DNA of 44,090 bases from Pseudomonas graminis (GCF_900111735.1 NZ_FOHW01000041.1:1-44090), one strand, 5' to 3'. Shown: positions 9,030-18,194, numbered from the stretch's first letter. The notes: generated by a model not told the origin, from the sequence alone. A program made the numbers and translations.

Positions 9030-12000
9030 TTAGCTAAGACCTCGTTTCAGAGTTTCTCGAAGCTCAGCGATTCGTGATTCCGACAGCATGAACGCTTCGC
9101 TGCTTGTGAGCTTTTGACGTTCGATAGCATCACTAATCGCTAGTGTGTTATTGAGGTCGCCAACTCGGTGTATGTAATCTCCAATGAATTTACTGCCCCG
9201 AAGCGACTGCCAGTCCGTTCCATCCCTAGTGAATATCTGGAGAGTCATATAGTAGTCTTCCATATACTTCATTTCGGGAAAATACCGTATCTCGTTTGCA
9301 TCGATTTTTGCTAGGTCCAGCATGAAGCTGTGCAAGGGTGCATGATTTACTTCTAGAAACTCTTCGTACGAATAGCCGTAGTCATAAGTGTCAGACCTGC
9401 TGATTAAACTCCCAGTTTGGGCGTCGACCTGGGTAGAGTATACCCTAGCAAATGTAGCGTTTTTGTTGCTCTTCTGAATCTGCCTAATAAGCGTCAAGTA
9501 AGCCTGTGGGAATAGGACATCATCGTAGTCAAGATATGCAGTGAAACCCTTGGGTACCTTTTTCAGCATATCATTGAGCATCAAAGACCTTAAGTCAGGC
9601 TGTTCCGGAGATGATGTATAGCTTTCGATTACAGGTTCACAGCCGACTGCCCAAGGAAGTAGAGACAGCTCTTTTTCTAGTTGCGCTATCTGAGCGGTAT
9701 CGAAATCCTGTAGCGCGAGGTAGGGGCGAGGCTGACTGCCGTTTTGGCTCAGCAGCGAGAACAGCGCATTATCAAGTAGCTGACGACTGCCAGACTTGTG
9801 GAAGCGTATTATTACCGAAACTTTCCCTAGTGTTTTCTCAGGCTTCTGCAGCAAGAAGCAAGATCCCTGAGTACACACCTTGTATCCTGCACCCTGCTTG
9901 AATGGACCTATCTCCAGTCCAGATCTCTTCGAGTGGCTAATGTCAAAATTTCCATTAGCATCAATATCGTCGAGATAGTTGGCGACGTTTCTAACACTCG
10001 CACAAACGTTAAAGCCCTCGAATTTTAATGCCATTTTAGTCATTGTTTCTATGCATGTGCTGGTGACTAAGTACAGGTCATTAAAGACAAGAGTTAACGA
10101 AGCTTCATCGTCTTCTCCAGTTTTGGAACTGAACGACAGCTGTTTACTGGCAAGATTTTCGGTCGCGATGTCATATGCACTAACTGAACAGAGCTGGAAT
10201 ATTGTTGAGTTGGCTAGGGCGGTGAAGAATCTAGCGCTATTTTCAGGCTCATTTTCAAGGCGACAAATAACTTCATGGCTAAGCTGAAGCTTTACCTGCA
10301 AACTCTCTGGGATTTTTACATGATTTATAGATGTATATGAGTGATTCGATAGGGCTCTACCAATTGCGTTCAAATACCCGTAGCCAAAGCGCTGATCGGG
10401 CTCGAGGTGAGCGCCCTCGGCCCATTCATTCCAGGCATTGACAATGACAAAGCGGTTGCTCGCTGGCAGAGTCCTTTCCGAGTAATCGATTAGGTTCTCC
10501 ATCCACTTTTGGAAAGTAGAAACGCTGAAACCGTGCAGCGCGAAGGCCTCGCTTCCATAACGTGCAGTGTTATCCCATGTAGGAACCAAAGAACGGAAAA
10601 AAACGTAATCTGTATCGACCGGTTTCTCCATGTAATGGTCAGCAACCGCGTCATAATCCAAAATGCTGCCGTTAATCGGTCCGTATGGGCGCAATTGCTC
10701 TTTAATATTTTCGACTGCCCCACCGGTCCAGTCTTGGAGTACCCGCTCAACAGCAGCATCCATCCCATAGTCTTGAGGTGCGGTCGCACCGCGCGTCATG
10801 GTAGCGATAACGTAGGGATCAGGAAGGCCTGCGAGTCTGCACTCTTCTCGCCAAACAGACATATATTCGTCGACATACTCCATCGCTGAAGGTCTGTAGA
10901 CGTAAAGGATAGGACGACCATCCATGGTGACATAGCGAGGATCCTTAAAGAACGGAATCAGATATTGAATGAAAGATCGAGCGTCATCGGGCGAATACAC
11001 TTGGCCGAGAAGGATCTCCTGTTCATTACCATCCCATCTGCGTGTCCAGTTCTCATTTGCCCAGCAGAAACAAAACGGGATGGCTATATCAGCTTCCCTA
11101 AGGAGCATCTGCGCCGGTTGCTCAAGAATCAAAGTACCGGAGAACCAGTAATGGTAGAAAATAAAACCATGCACCCCGGATTTCTTAAGCTGGTCCGCCT
11201 GGATTCGAAGTTGTGCAGAAGTATCTAGCAAATAGTAACCCGTGTCGTCGTGGGGTACATGTTGCTGATAATGGCCTTGAAATAATGGCTGTGCTGAACG
11301 GACCTTATGCCATTCTGTAAACCCTTTTCCGTGCCACTCATCGTTCAGTGGATTCGGATTAAATTGCGGGAGAAAGTATGCCATTACCTTGATCGTGTCA
11401 TGCGCTATTGTTTCTGAGTAGTCGTGCTGAGCTTCATAGTAAGCATCCGACTCCTTTGATAGCCCAGGGCTTTCCAATCTATAGTTACGTCCAGGATGCG
11501 CAGTGGTATAGATGAGGATGAGGCGTTCAAGGGCGTGAGCAAGTGTCGCGTCAGCTGGGATGGGTTCCTCGGGGAAATCGTTATAAGATAATGGTAATGA
11601 TAGGAGGCCGTTTATACTGCTGGCTTTAGCCCAAAACATCGTGCCTTGGGGGAATTCGACATATGGATAATCGTTCACACTAAGATCGCTGTATTTTGCT
11701 AGCAGATCTTTGGCGATATCCTTGTTATCGCTCCACCCTGTGTCCCAAGCGGGCATTAAATTGCCGGCGGGATAAACAACCTTAGCGTCGGATTTTAGCA
11801 AATCAAATATTTGCATAACCCCACTCGGCGTTCCGCATAGAGTTGCCATTAGCGCGTCGAACCATCCATTTAGAGTGGCTCTGTGCGGGCTTTTCTTAGT
11901 ATGGAAGTGCGCGATGAAGTCGTAGCTGCTCAGTTTTTCACCGAACTCGATAATCAGCGGCGCAATATCACGGCCTCTATTGGGAGTTTGTTCAATGATT

Positions 12001-14003
12001 ATTTGCTGCACGTACGGGAGGGAGGTGCGGAAGCTCTCCCGGATCATCTCTACGTTTGATGATTGCGGTGTGGATATATATAGGTCAAAAGCGTAAGGAA
12101 TATTACTTAGATAGCTGATGCATTGCGGAATCATATCGCCGTAAAAGAGATGCAGGTGGACGGCGATGCTTCCAGGCGATTGCTGGTCCGCGAATGTTTT
12201 ATAAGGGTCTAGATAAAACGGTACCACCTTATAGGTACTGTATTCTAAATCAGCTTTCGTGCCTTCGAATTCTAAGCTTTGGGAGTAAAAGTTACGTTGT
12301 CCGACAGTCTTTAGCTTTTCAGCTGTCATTCGAAGTGCCTGACGTATCCCTACGGTACGTGCTTCTTTAATGAAACGCTGTACCAGTTCGGGGTTTTTCG
12401 ATACCAAGCCGAAGAAAGATACTGCCTGTTCAGCTCGTGTCTTTCTAAGCGGAACATGGTATGCCACTTTTTTGTGGTTATATATAGAGCGCCCTTCTTT
12501 GTGACCGAACTTCACATAGTGTATAAGCGGATTCAGACCGTTAGTTCGTACGTCGGAGTGGGCTTCCAGATACAGATTGGTTACGAATGCGCTCGAGGGG
12601 TCCCGGCCCTCTAGCCAGCCATGATTCAAGTAGTGATCGAATAAATCTAAGTTTGCGTCTCTTACATCTCGATTGTTGGCGGCATAGTAAGATGGATCGA
12701 ACAGCCCGCTTTCTATCAGCTTACGTTTAGTTGTTTGACTGCTCACCATCCGCTGATATTTTAATTTTCTTAGCTTGTTTTTTACTCGATTTTTAACCGC
12801 AGACCTTAGAGACAGTCCGCGCTGTAGCTCAAGGTGCAAATGATGAATTTCAGCGTTTTTTGCATCGACGACTTTTTCGCTCTCGCGCAGCGCCAAAGCG
12901 GACGCCTCCTCTTTTCGAAGTGCGGCCTCTAACTTCGACTGCAATGCGTCTATTGAGCCGCTGGTTGCGCTGAGTTCTGCTGTTGCAGCCCCATGCGCCG
13001 CCCGCATTTCTATGAGTTGCTCGTTGGCTGCTTCTAGGCTAGTTTTGGTTTCTGCTACTTCGACTTTTAGATCGATCAAACTTCCTTCCAGTGAATCAAT
13101 ATACGAAGTGAGCTCGAAGTTTTTTCTATCAAAACGAGTTAGTAAGTTAAATATTTTATCGTTTGCGAACATCTCTGTGTAATGAGAGTCGGTGTCCTTG
13201 TCGATTGCGCTTTCATCGGTAAGTGTATCGTCCGCGAGTGCAAACAGTAAGTTGCTGAGCTCCAATGTTTGCGATGGCAGTTCGGGGTCGAGAACAAGAT
13301 CTGATCGTGTGAGTGCGTGGTGGGTAAGGCTTGATGCTAGGAACTCATCATAAAAAAGCTTCAATGCTGGCGACTCGGCGTCAAATACCAAGTCTAATGC
13401 CTTCGCAATTCTAGCTATCTCTTTTGGTGCGTTTTGCATCAGGTTATCGTAGTCTACAATCACCCGCGGTTTATGAGAGCTGTACATCAAGCTTAAGGTC
13501 ATGTGTTCTTGCCAAAGGAGATATCCCTTCACCAAGTCAAAGTTGTCTCTTCTAGCGAGGGATCGCGCTGCGTTTGCGGGATTCCGAGTTGCAACAACAA
13601 ATTTGTATTCATAACTAAGGTGATGAAATACATCTTCCCAGAAGGGCATAGTGCGAGCCATGCGTGGATCTTTTACTGCAAAAAGATCCAACGCCTCCAT
13701 TTTTTCACGCACCATTTCAACTGCTCTCAGCTTTAGCGGAGCGAGTTGTGAGTTGGAAAACTCTGATCTGTTCACTGGTGTAAGGCTATGCCATTCATGG
13801 CCTAAAATTCTCAGTATCTCGATATTGATTTCGTTGAAATCGATATCTTCGAAGAAGCCTTTTGAATTGTTATCGCCCGCTGGTGGCATAAGTCGAGACC
13901 CCAAGCTAACACCTAGTACCTTTAGGGCTCTAGTAATGCTGCTTGTACCGCACCGGTGCATGCCTAGTACGATGATAATCGTCTTTTGGATTCGATCATT
14001 CAT
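9030..14003 (-). CDS. Sulfotransferase / RgpF / WbsX / GT2 multidomain fusion
   Basis: 1657 residues. Domains in order: (1) sulfotransferase, about 8-225, with the PAPS 5'-phosphosulfate loop LGMHRCGTSS (13-22) and the 3'-phosphate segment ATRNPANAARSLARRD (138-153); (2) coiled coil, about 295-395; (3) two FDPSYYAANNRDV-type repeats, about 430-510, seen in other large glycosyltransferases; (4) RgpF-like rhamnan synthesis domain, about 610-845, with NRGRDIAP and FHTKKSPH; (5) WbsX/GH99-like domain, about 870-1215, with FLPQFNPNP, FTEWHKV, CWANENWTRRWDG and NAWNEWAEGAHLEPD; (6) a GT2-like C-terminal domain, about 1393-1560, with VSVIIRFHKSG and AYLDYDD. It probably assembles and sulfates a rhamnose-containing O-polysaccharide at the inner membrane; no signal peptide or membrane segment is evident. 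The ATG lies 4 bp after the wzt stop, so it ends a wzm-wzt operon. The gene is AT-rich compared with the flanks. The domain calls are firm; the product is inferred. Confidence 0.85.
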   Translation of the reverse strand: MNDRIQKTIIIVLGMHRCGTSSITRALKVLGVSLGSRLMPPAGDNNSKGFFEDIDFNEINIEILRILGHEWHSLTPVNRSEFSNSQLAPLKLRAVEMVREKMEALDLFAVKDPRMARTMPFWEDVFHHLSYEYKFVVATRNPANAARSLARRDNFDLVKGYLLWQEHMTLSLMYSSHKPRVIVDYDNLMQNAPKEIARIAKALDLVFDAESPALKLFYDEFLASSLTHHALTRSDLVLDPELPSQTLELSNLLFALADDTLTDESAIDKDTDSHYTEMFANDKIFNLLTRFDRKNFELTSYIDSLEGSLIDLKVEVAETKTSLEAANEQLIEMRAAHGAATAELSATSGSIDALQSKLEAALRKEEASALALRESEKVVDAKNAEIHHLHLELQRGLSLRSAVKNRVKNKLRKLKYQRMVSSQTTKRKLIESGLFDPSYYAANNRDVRDANLDLFDHYLNHGWLEGRDPSSAFVTNLYLEAHSDVRTNGLNPLIHYVKFGHKEGRSIYNHKKVAYHVPLRKTRAEQAVSFFGLVSKNPELVQRFIKEARTVGIRQALRMTAEKLKTVGQRNFYSQSLEFEGTKADLEYSTYKVVPFYLDPYKTFADQQSPGSIAVHLHLFYGDMIPQCISYLSNIPYAFDLYISTPQSSNVEMIRESFRTSLPYVQQIIIEQTPNRGRDIAPLIIEFGEKLSSYDFIAHFHTKKSPHRATLNGWFDALMATLCGTPSGVMQIFDLLKSDAKVVYPAGNLMPAWDTGWSDNKDIAKDLLAKYSDLSVNDYPYVEFPQGTMFWAKASSINGLLSLPLSYNDFPEEPIPADATLAHALERLILIYTTAHPGRNYRLESPGLSKESDAYYEAQHDYSETIAHDTIKVMAYFLPQFNPNPLNDEWHGKGFTEWHKVRSAQPLFQGHYQQHVPHDDTGYYLLDTSAQLRIQADQLKKSGVHGFIFYHYWFSGTLILEQPAQMLLREADIAIPFCFCWANENWTRRWDGNEQEILLGQVYSPDDARSFIQYLIPFFKDPRYVTMDGRPILYVYRPSAMEYVDEYMSVWREECRLAGLPDPYVIATMTRGATAPQDYGMDAAVERVLQDWTGGAVENIKEQLRPYGPINGSILDYDAVADHYMEKPVDTDYVFFRSLVPTWDNTARYGSEAFALHGFSVSTFQKWMENLIDYSERTLPASNRFVIVNAWNEWAEGAHLEPDQRFGYGYLNAIGRALSNHSYTSINHVKIPESLQVKLQLSHEVICRLENEPENSARFFTALANSTIFQLCSVSAYDIATENLASKQLSFSSKTGEDDEASLTLVFNDLYLVTSTCIETMTKMALKFEGFNVCASVRNVANYLDDIDANGNFDISHSKRSGLEIGPFKQGAGYKVCTQGSCFLLQKPEKTLGKVSVIIRFHKSGSRQLLDNALFSLLSQNGSQPRPYLALQDFDTAQIAQLEKELSLLPWAVGCEPVIESYTSSPEQPDLRSLMLNDMLKKVPKGFTAYLDYDDVLFPQAYLTLIRQIQKSNKNATFARVYSTQVDAQTGSLISRSDTYDYGYSYEEFLEVNHAPLHSFMLDLAKIDANEIRYFPEMKYMEDYYMTLQIFTRDGTDWQSLRGSKFIGDYIHRVGDLNNTLAISDAIERQKLTSSEAFMLSESRIAELRETLKRGLS

Positions 14004-14007
14004 AATT

Positions 14008-15366
14008 TTAAACCAAGTCTGTTAAGTTTACTTTGCAGCTAAAATCTACTATGCCAGTAGCCGTGTTAACCGACATTGGTAGAACTTTAATTAAGCATCC
14101 ATCTATCAGTCGGTGCAGATATGTTTCATTCTCGTCAACAATGCCTATCACGCCAGCATTCAAAAAGTACGCGCCTGGGTTTAGGTGGCAGTTGAATTTG
14201 AACTCGACTTGGATTTTGGTTGATTCCGCTATATGAGGGACAGCGTCTTGAATTCTTGTAGCCGAAGTTCCCCCGGCAATTTCTACGCCTGCTAAGGTTT
14301 TGATCATCATTCCAAACCTCAGCGCTGTAGCAGATCTATCAAAGTCGACGGTATATCTATATTTGTAACTGTCGCCTCTGCGTAGACAATTTACCGGCTC
14401 ATCTTTAAGGTTCACTATGTGCGGCTCGCTGATACGCGCACCATGAGATACATAAGAGACGACACTTTTCGACTTTAGATGTGGATCAAAGTATTCTTCT
14501 AGGTCCAGATGTTCATCCATCTTAACCAAAACAGGAATTTCAGACAGGCTTCGAGGCGAAGCAACCTTTAACTGCTCCTCCAAAATACCTTTTCGAATTT
14601 CATCGCGGACTGCCGCCGCCTTCTCTGCTGGTGCATAAAGCAGCTTTTGATATTGGCTGACTATTTGGTTAGGCAGGCCCTCGGCTAGTTTTTCACCTGC
14701 ATCCATCAAGATGGCGCGATCACACAGTTCGATCACAGTATTCCCGGAGTGAGACACAAACAGGATCGTGGCGCCTTTGGCTTTGATTGCTTCAATCCGA
14801 GCGAAGCATTTACGCTGAAAACGTTCATCACCAACAGACAATGCTTCATCTACTATCAAAATTTGTGGATCGACATTGATCGCAACTGCGAATGCCAATC
14901 TGACCATCATCCCACTCGAATACGTTTTGACAGGCTGATCGATGAATTCGTTGATCTCTGCAAAAGCTTCGATGTCCGAAAATCGCGAATCGGTCTCGGC
15001 TTTAGAAAGGCCTAAAACCGCAGCGTTCATATATACGTTTTCTCTACCGGTGAATTCTGGATTGAATCCTGAACCTAGTTCCAGAAGAGCAGCAACCCGA
15101 CCCCAAGTGCGGACGTTGCCAGCTGAGGGGTTTAATGTCCCGCAGATTAATTGCAGAAGCGTGGACTTTCCGCTCCCATTTCGGCCAACGATTCCTACCG
15201 TTTCCCCTTTCTCGACTCGGAATGTCACGTCCCGAACTGCTAGGAATTCGCGAAAATACTGTTTTCTACCTCGAGTGATCATCTGTAGCAGACGATCTCT
15301 AGGCTTGTCATATATTTGAAAGCGCTTGCTAATTGATTCCACATCAATCGCGATATCAGAGCACAT
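14008..15366 (-). CDS. wzt: O-antigen ABC exporter ATP-binding protein Wzt
   Basis: 452 residues from the ATG at 15366 (a TTG two codons upstream is an alternative). The nucleotide-binding domain has Walker A GRNGSGKST (61-69), the Wzt/TagH-type ELGSGFNPEFTGREN segment, the ABC signature YSSGMMVRLAFA and Walker B ILIVDEALSVGD. Residues from about 290 to the end form an extra beta-rich C-terminal domain. In characterised Wzt proteins such a domain binds the chain terminus of the finished O-antigen and selects the substrate. Together with Wzm it moves the undecaprenyl-linked polymer across the inner membrane. It overlaps wzm by 11 bp. The long C-terminal domain predicts that the polymer carries a specific non-reducing-end cap, and sulfate is one possibility. 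Confidence 0.93.
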   Translation of the reverse strand: MCSDIAIDVESISKRFQIYDKPRDRLLQMITRGRKQYFREFLAVRDVTFRVEKGETVGIVGRNGSGKSTLLQLICGTLNPSAGNVRTWGRVAALLELGSGFNPEFTGRENVYMNAAVLGLSKAETDSRFSDIEAFAEINEFIDQPVKTYSSGMMVRLAFAVAINVDPQILIVDEALSVGDERFQRKCFARIEAIKAKGATILFVSHSGNTVIELCDRAILMDAGEKLAEGLPNQIVSQYQKLLYAPAEKAAAVRDEIRKGILEEQLKVASPRSLSEIPVLVKMDEHLDLEEYFDPHLKSKSVVSYVSHGARISEPHIVNLKDEPVNCLRRGDSYKYRYTVDFDRSATALRFGMMIKTLAGVEIAGGTSATRIQDAVPHIAESTKIQVEFKFNCHLNPGAYFLNAGVIGIVDENETYLHRLIDGCLIKVLPMSVNTATGIVDFSCKVNLTDLV

Positions 15367-16174
15367 CAGCAAATCCTTTACGTGTTTTCTGGAACCAGGC
15401 GAAGCCTAACCAGAATATTAAAATCGCTACCGCATAATAGATGGCGAGCGCACTAAAGTCCGGCAGTTCTCCCCTGAAAAGTACTTTTCGCGCATTCTCA
15501 ATCGGAGGCGTCAAGGGGTTAGAGTTCATATATACCCAGTACTTTTCAGGCAAAGATGTTACAGGGTAAAAGATCGGGGACATGAACATCAGCACGGAAG
15601 TCAGGACGGAGATGATCTGACTTACGTCTCTAAGGTATGCGCCCAGCGATGCCAGAAACCATACCAGTCCAAGCGTGAGCAGGAGAAGCGGGGCGAGAAC
15701 TACAGGTAGTAACAGAGCCGTGAGATGAAGTTCTCCAAAGAGAATCATATAGGCAGCGAGCCATACGACTAAGCTTACAAGGAAGTGAAAAAAACCTGAC
15801 CCCATTGCAACCCAGGATAGTATCTCCAGGGGAAAGACAACCTTCTTAACATAATTCGTGTTGCTGATTATTAGTGATGGCGCCCTGTTTATGCATTCTG
15901 AGAACAGGTTAAATATCATAAGTCCAGCAAACAGCATAAGTGCGAACTCGGTTTTGGAACTACTATCTACGCTCCACCTTGCTTTGAACACCACGCTGAA
16001 GACGAACGTGTAAATCACCAGCATAAAAATCGGATTGAACAACGACCAGAGCAAACCCAGCGTTGACCCGCGGTACCGGCCGACAACCTCTCTTTTAATA
16101 AGCGCCCATGTTAGGGACCGATTCCGGATAAAGCTTTTCGCCATTTCCGATGGGGCTATGGGGTGGGCCTGCAT
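15356..16174 (-). CDS. wzm: O-antigen ABC exporter permease Wzm
   Basis: 272 residues with about six membrane segments. The N-terminal cytoplasmic stretch SLTWALIKREVVGRYRGSTLG followed by LLWSLFNPIFMLVIYTFVF is typical of ABC-2 polysaccharide permeases of the Wzm/RfbD/TagG family. It forms the membrane channel of the Wzm-Wzt exporter. The ATG at 16174 has a GGAG 7-8 bp upstream (minus strand). It is the first gene of the wzm-wzt-fusion transferase set and lies 145 bp downstream of the rfbC stop, so it may have its own promoter or be read from rfbC. An ABC exporter implies chain synthesis on the cytoplasmic face, not the Wzy-dependent route. Confidence 0.93.
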   Translation of the reverse strand: MQAHPIAPSEMAKSFIRNRSLTWALIKREVVGRYRGSTLGLLWSLFNPIFMLVIYTFVFSVVFKARWSVDSSSKTEFALMLFAGLMIFNLFSECINRAPSLIISNTNYVKKVVFPLEILSWVAMGSGFFHFLVSLVVWLAAYMILFGELHLTALLLPVVLAPLLLLTLGLVWFLASLGAYLRDVSQIISVLTSVLMFMSPIFYPVTSLPEKYWVYMNSNPLTPPIENARKVLFRGELPDFSALAIYYAVAILIFWLGFAWFQKTRKGFADVL

Positions 16175-16319
16175 TAATTTCTCCAGTGGATAGTTTGTTA
16201 ACCAACATCTGATTCAACGCGTACGGTTATTACCTTGGCATGCGCTCGTACCAGTAGGAACAGTGCGTCCGCTAAGGATCCGCGTAACTCATTTTCCAGT
16301 CCTGCATGACCTCTGCCGT

Positions 16320-16865
16320 TTAGGAGAATAGGTCTGCCTCGCTAAGCTTCACCGCCGTTTGATCTTTCATCGACAAGATCGGCGCCCCGGCGTAGGGCCA
16401 TTCAACACCGACAGTCTCATCGTTCCAGGCGAGACTGCGCTCATGTTCCGGCGCCCAGTAGTCAGTAGTTTTGTAAAGAAACTCGGCGAATTCTGAGATG
16501 ACTACGAAGCCATGGGCAAAGCCCTCGGGAATCCAGAGTTGTCTCTTGTTGTCACCGCTTAGGCTCGCACCGACCCATCGACCAAAGGTCGGGGAGCTTT
16601 TGCGCAGATCTACGGCCACGTCAAATACCTCACCATGAGTCACTCGAACCAGCTTTCCCTGCGGTTGCTGAATCTGGTAATGCAATCCTCGCAAGACGTT
16701 TTTGACAGATCGTGAGTGATTGTCCTGGACGAATTGAACAGGTTTCCCGATGGTTTCTTCAAATAGTCTTTGGTTGAAACTTTCGAAAAAAAAGCCGCGA
16801 TCATCGCCAAATACTTTGGGTTCAAAGAGTATGACCTCTGGGATATCAAGGCGAGTGGCTTTCAT
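16320..16865 (-). CDS. rfbC: dTDP-4-dehydrorhamnose 3,5-epimerase
   Basis: 181 residues from the ATG at 16865, which gives the family's usual length and start (MKATRLDIPEV) and has GGAG about 11 bp upstream. The frame is open for a further 17 residues that look unrelated. Signatures: FGDDRGFFFESFN, FVQDNHSRS, LRGLHYQIQQPQGKLVRV (catalytic His region), PEGFAHGF and the Tyr-containing YKTTDYW. It epimerises C3 and C5 of dTDP-4-keto-6-deoxyglucose, step 3 of dTDP-L-rhamnose synthesis. It is detached from rfbBDA and inverted, at the far side of the AT-rich block. This suggests that the cassette was inserted or rearranged between parts of one rhamnose operon. Confidence 0.96.
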   Translation of the reverse strand: MKATRLDIPEVILFEPKVFGDDRGFFFESFNQRLFEETIGKPVQFVQDNHSRSVKNVLRGLHYQIQQPQGKLVRVTHGEVFDVAVDLRKSSPTFGRWVGASLSGDNKRQLWIPEGFAHGFVVISEFAEFLYKTTDYWAPEHERSLAWNDETVGVEWPYAGAPILSMKDQTAVKLSEADLFS

Positions 16866-17204
16866 GTGAGCTTTATCTCCGCTAGCTGGTAAGAATTTTT
16901 CAGGTCGATTCTGCATGGCCGCACGAGTGGGGCTGGACGTGGTAGGTCACGTTGCGCCCCCCTACGACCAACAACGGGCAATTCGCTTTTATCGCGCCGT
17001 CAGCGACGCGCGCAGCACACCAATTGCCTGGCTGGATGATCTTTGGCTATGCGCCAGCCAAAGGGCTGCACATTAACATAAGCGCTTGTCTACCACGCAT
17101 ACCTCACCCCTATCGCGACGAACGACATGCCCGACCCCGGCTGCAATGGTTGGCTAATGTTCAGGTTCGCCAAATGATTCAGATTTTTGGGTTTTGGCTT
17201 TGCT
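16866..17204. other. Intergenic region with no recognised gene
   Basis: 339 bp between the rfbC start and the end of the GT2 gene, both on the minus strand. I see no conserved protein, REP or clear terminator. An open plus-strand frame from 16952 runs antisense into the GT2 gene and has no recognisable motif. The region probably holds the rfbC promoter. Confidence 0.4.
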
Positions 17205-18194
17205 TCAAAGCCGGCCAAGACATGCTGCTAAAACCAGACTGGCATTGCCTTCAAACGTTTGCCGGTAGAGACCTGCAACGTGTATCCCTCGCATGCGGCC
17301 CCAAGGACCCAGATTTCGCGCGTTTTTATAGTCGCTAAGAGTCTTTTTGTTCATAAGAGTCATTTGAGACTCTATGACGCTTAAGATATGCAAATTAGCG
17401 TCGTTCCACTCAACAAATCGGCCGGACAGCATTTTTCGAATCCTTGTAATCCGGTCAGTGAAGCTTGCGTTCGCACCAATGAGATTACCCCCATGCTGGC
17501 GGTAGTCTAGGGTTGGCTCCGCGTCGTAAACGGCCGTACCCCCACAAGCGGTAACGATGAGGTAGGTCAGCCAGTCGTGCGCTACGACCGTTGCGTCTCC
17601 TGGAACGCCCATCAACAAGTCTCGCGCAGCGTCATTTACAAGCATGGTGTTGGCCCCGGCGAGGCTTTGGACCAGAGCATTTCGGAACGAAGGCGGGCGG
17701 CTGAATAGGGGAGAAAACCCAATGATGGAGCCGTTGGCGTTTATCAATCGGGTTCTTGAGCAGTACAGTGCTGGTGTGTGTTCAGCAGTAGCATCGAGAT
17801 GCCTTACGCTGCGTTCCAGCTTGTCGCTGAACCAGACATCGTCCTGATCGCTGAACGCGTAGTAACGCGCTTGGACTTCGGGTCTTTTCAGTAAGGACAC
17901 AAAGTTTTTGGCGAAGCCTTGGCAAGGACCTTCGAACATCAGTAGCTTGCGCTCACCCCAGCGACGCTGGTACTCGTTGAGGATGGAGCGTGTCTCGTCT
18001 GTGGATGAGTCGTCAGACACGTAAAGTGTCCAGCTCCTCAAGGACTGGCTTTCGAAAGATTCAAGTTGTTCACGCAGGTACGCTGCACCGTTGTAGGTAC
18101 ACATCAGAATCGCGACATCGGCCCGCTCGTTAACCGTTTCTGCGGCGTGACCCTTATTCTTCTCCAGAAGCTGCGTGTTCAAAAATTTCTTCAC
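17205..18194 (-). CDS. family 2 glycosyltransferase, rhamnosyltransferase-like
   Basis: 329 residues from a GTG at 18194. VAILMCTYNGAAYLREQL opens the GT-A fold at about residue 27; VSDDSSTDET and AFSDQDDVWFSDKLERS carry the acidic DQDD motif; HDWLTYLI and LDYRQHGGNLIGANASF are the conserved late segments. This is the same subfamily as the gene at 5856-6794, and both probably transfer L-rhamnose from dTDP-rhamnose onto the surface glycan. It is transcribed toward rfbC. Together the two GT2 genes bracket the wzm-wzt/cysC block. Its base composition is close to that of the core genome. The acceptor and linkage cannot be read from sequence. Confidence 0.85.
   Translation of the reverse strand: MKKFLNTQLLEKNKGHAAETVNERADVAILMCTYNGAAYLREQLESFESQSLRSWTLYVSDDSSTDETRSILNEYQRRWGERKLLMFEGPCQGFAKNFVSLLKRPEVQARYYAFSDQDDVWFSDKLERSVRHLDATAEHTPALYCSRTRLINANGSIIGFSPLFSRPPSFRNALVQSLAGANTMLVNDAARDLLMGVPGDATVVAHDWLTYLIVTACGGTAVYDAEPTLDYRQHGGNLIGANASFTDRITRIRKMLSGRFVEWNDANLHILSVIESQMTLMNKKTLSDYKNARNLGPWGRMRGIHVAGLYRQTFEGNASLVLAACLGRL

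Noticed and set aside
16952..17338. 128-codon plus-strand frame between rfbC and the GT2 gene
   Set aside because: It runs antisense into the GT2 gene, has no recognisable motif and no convincing ribosome site.
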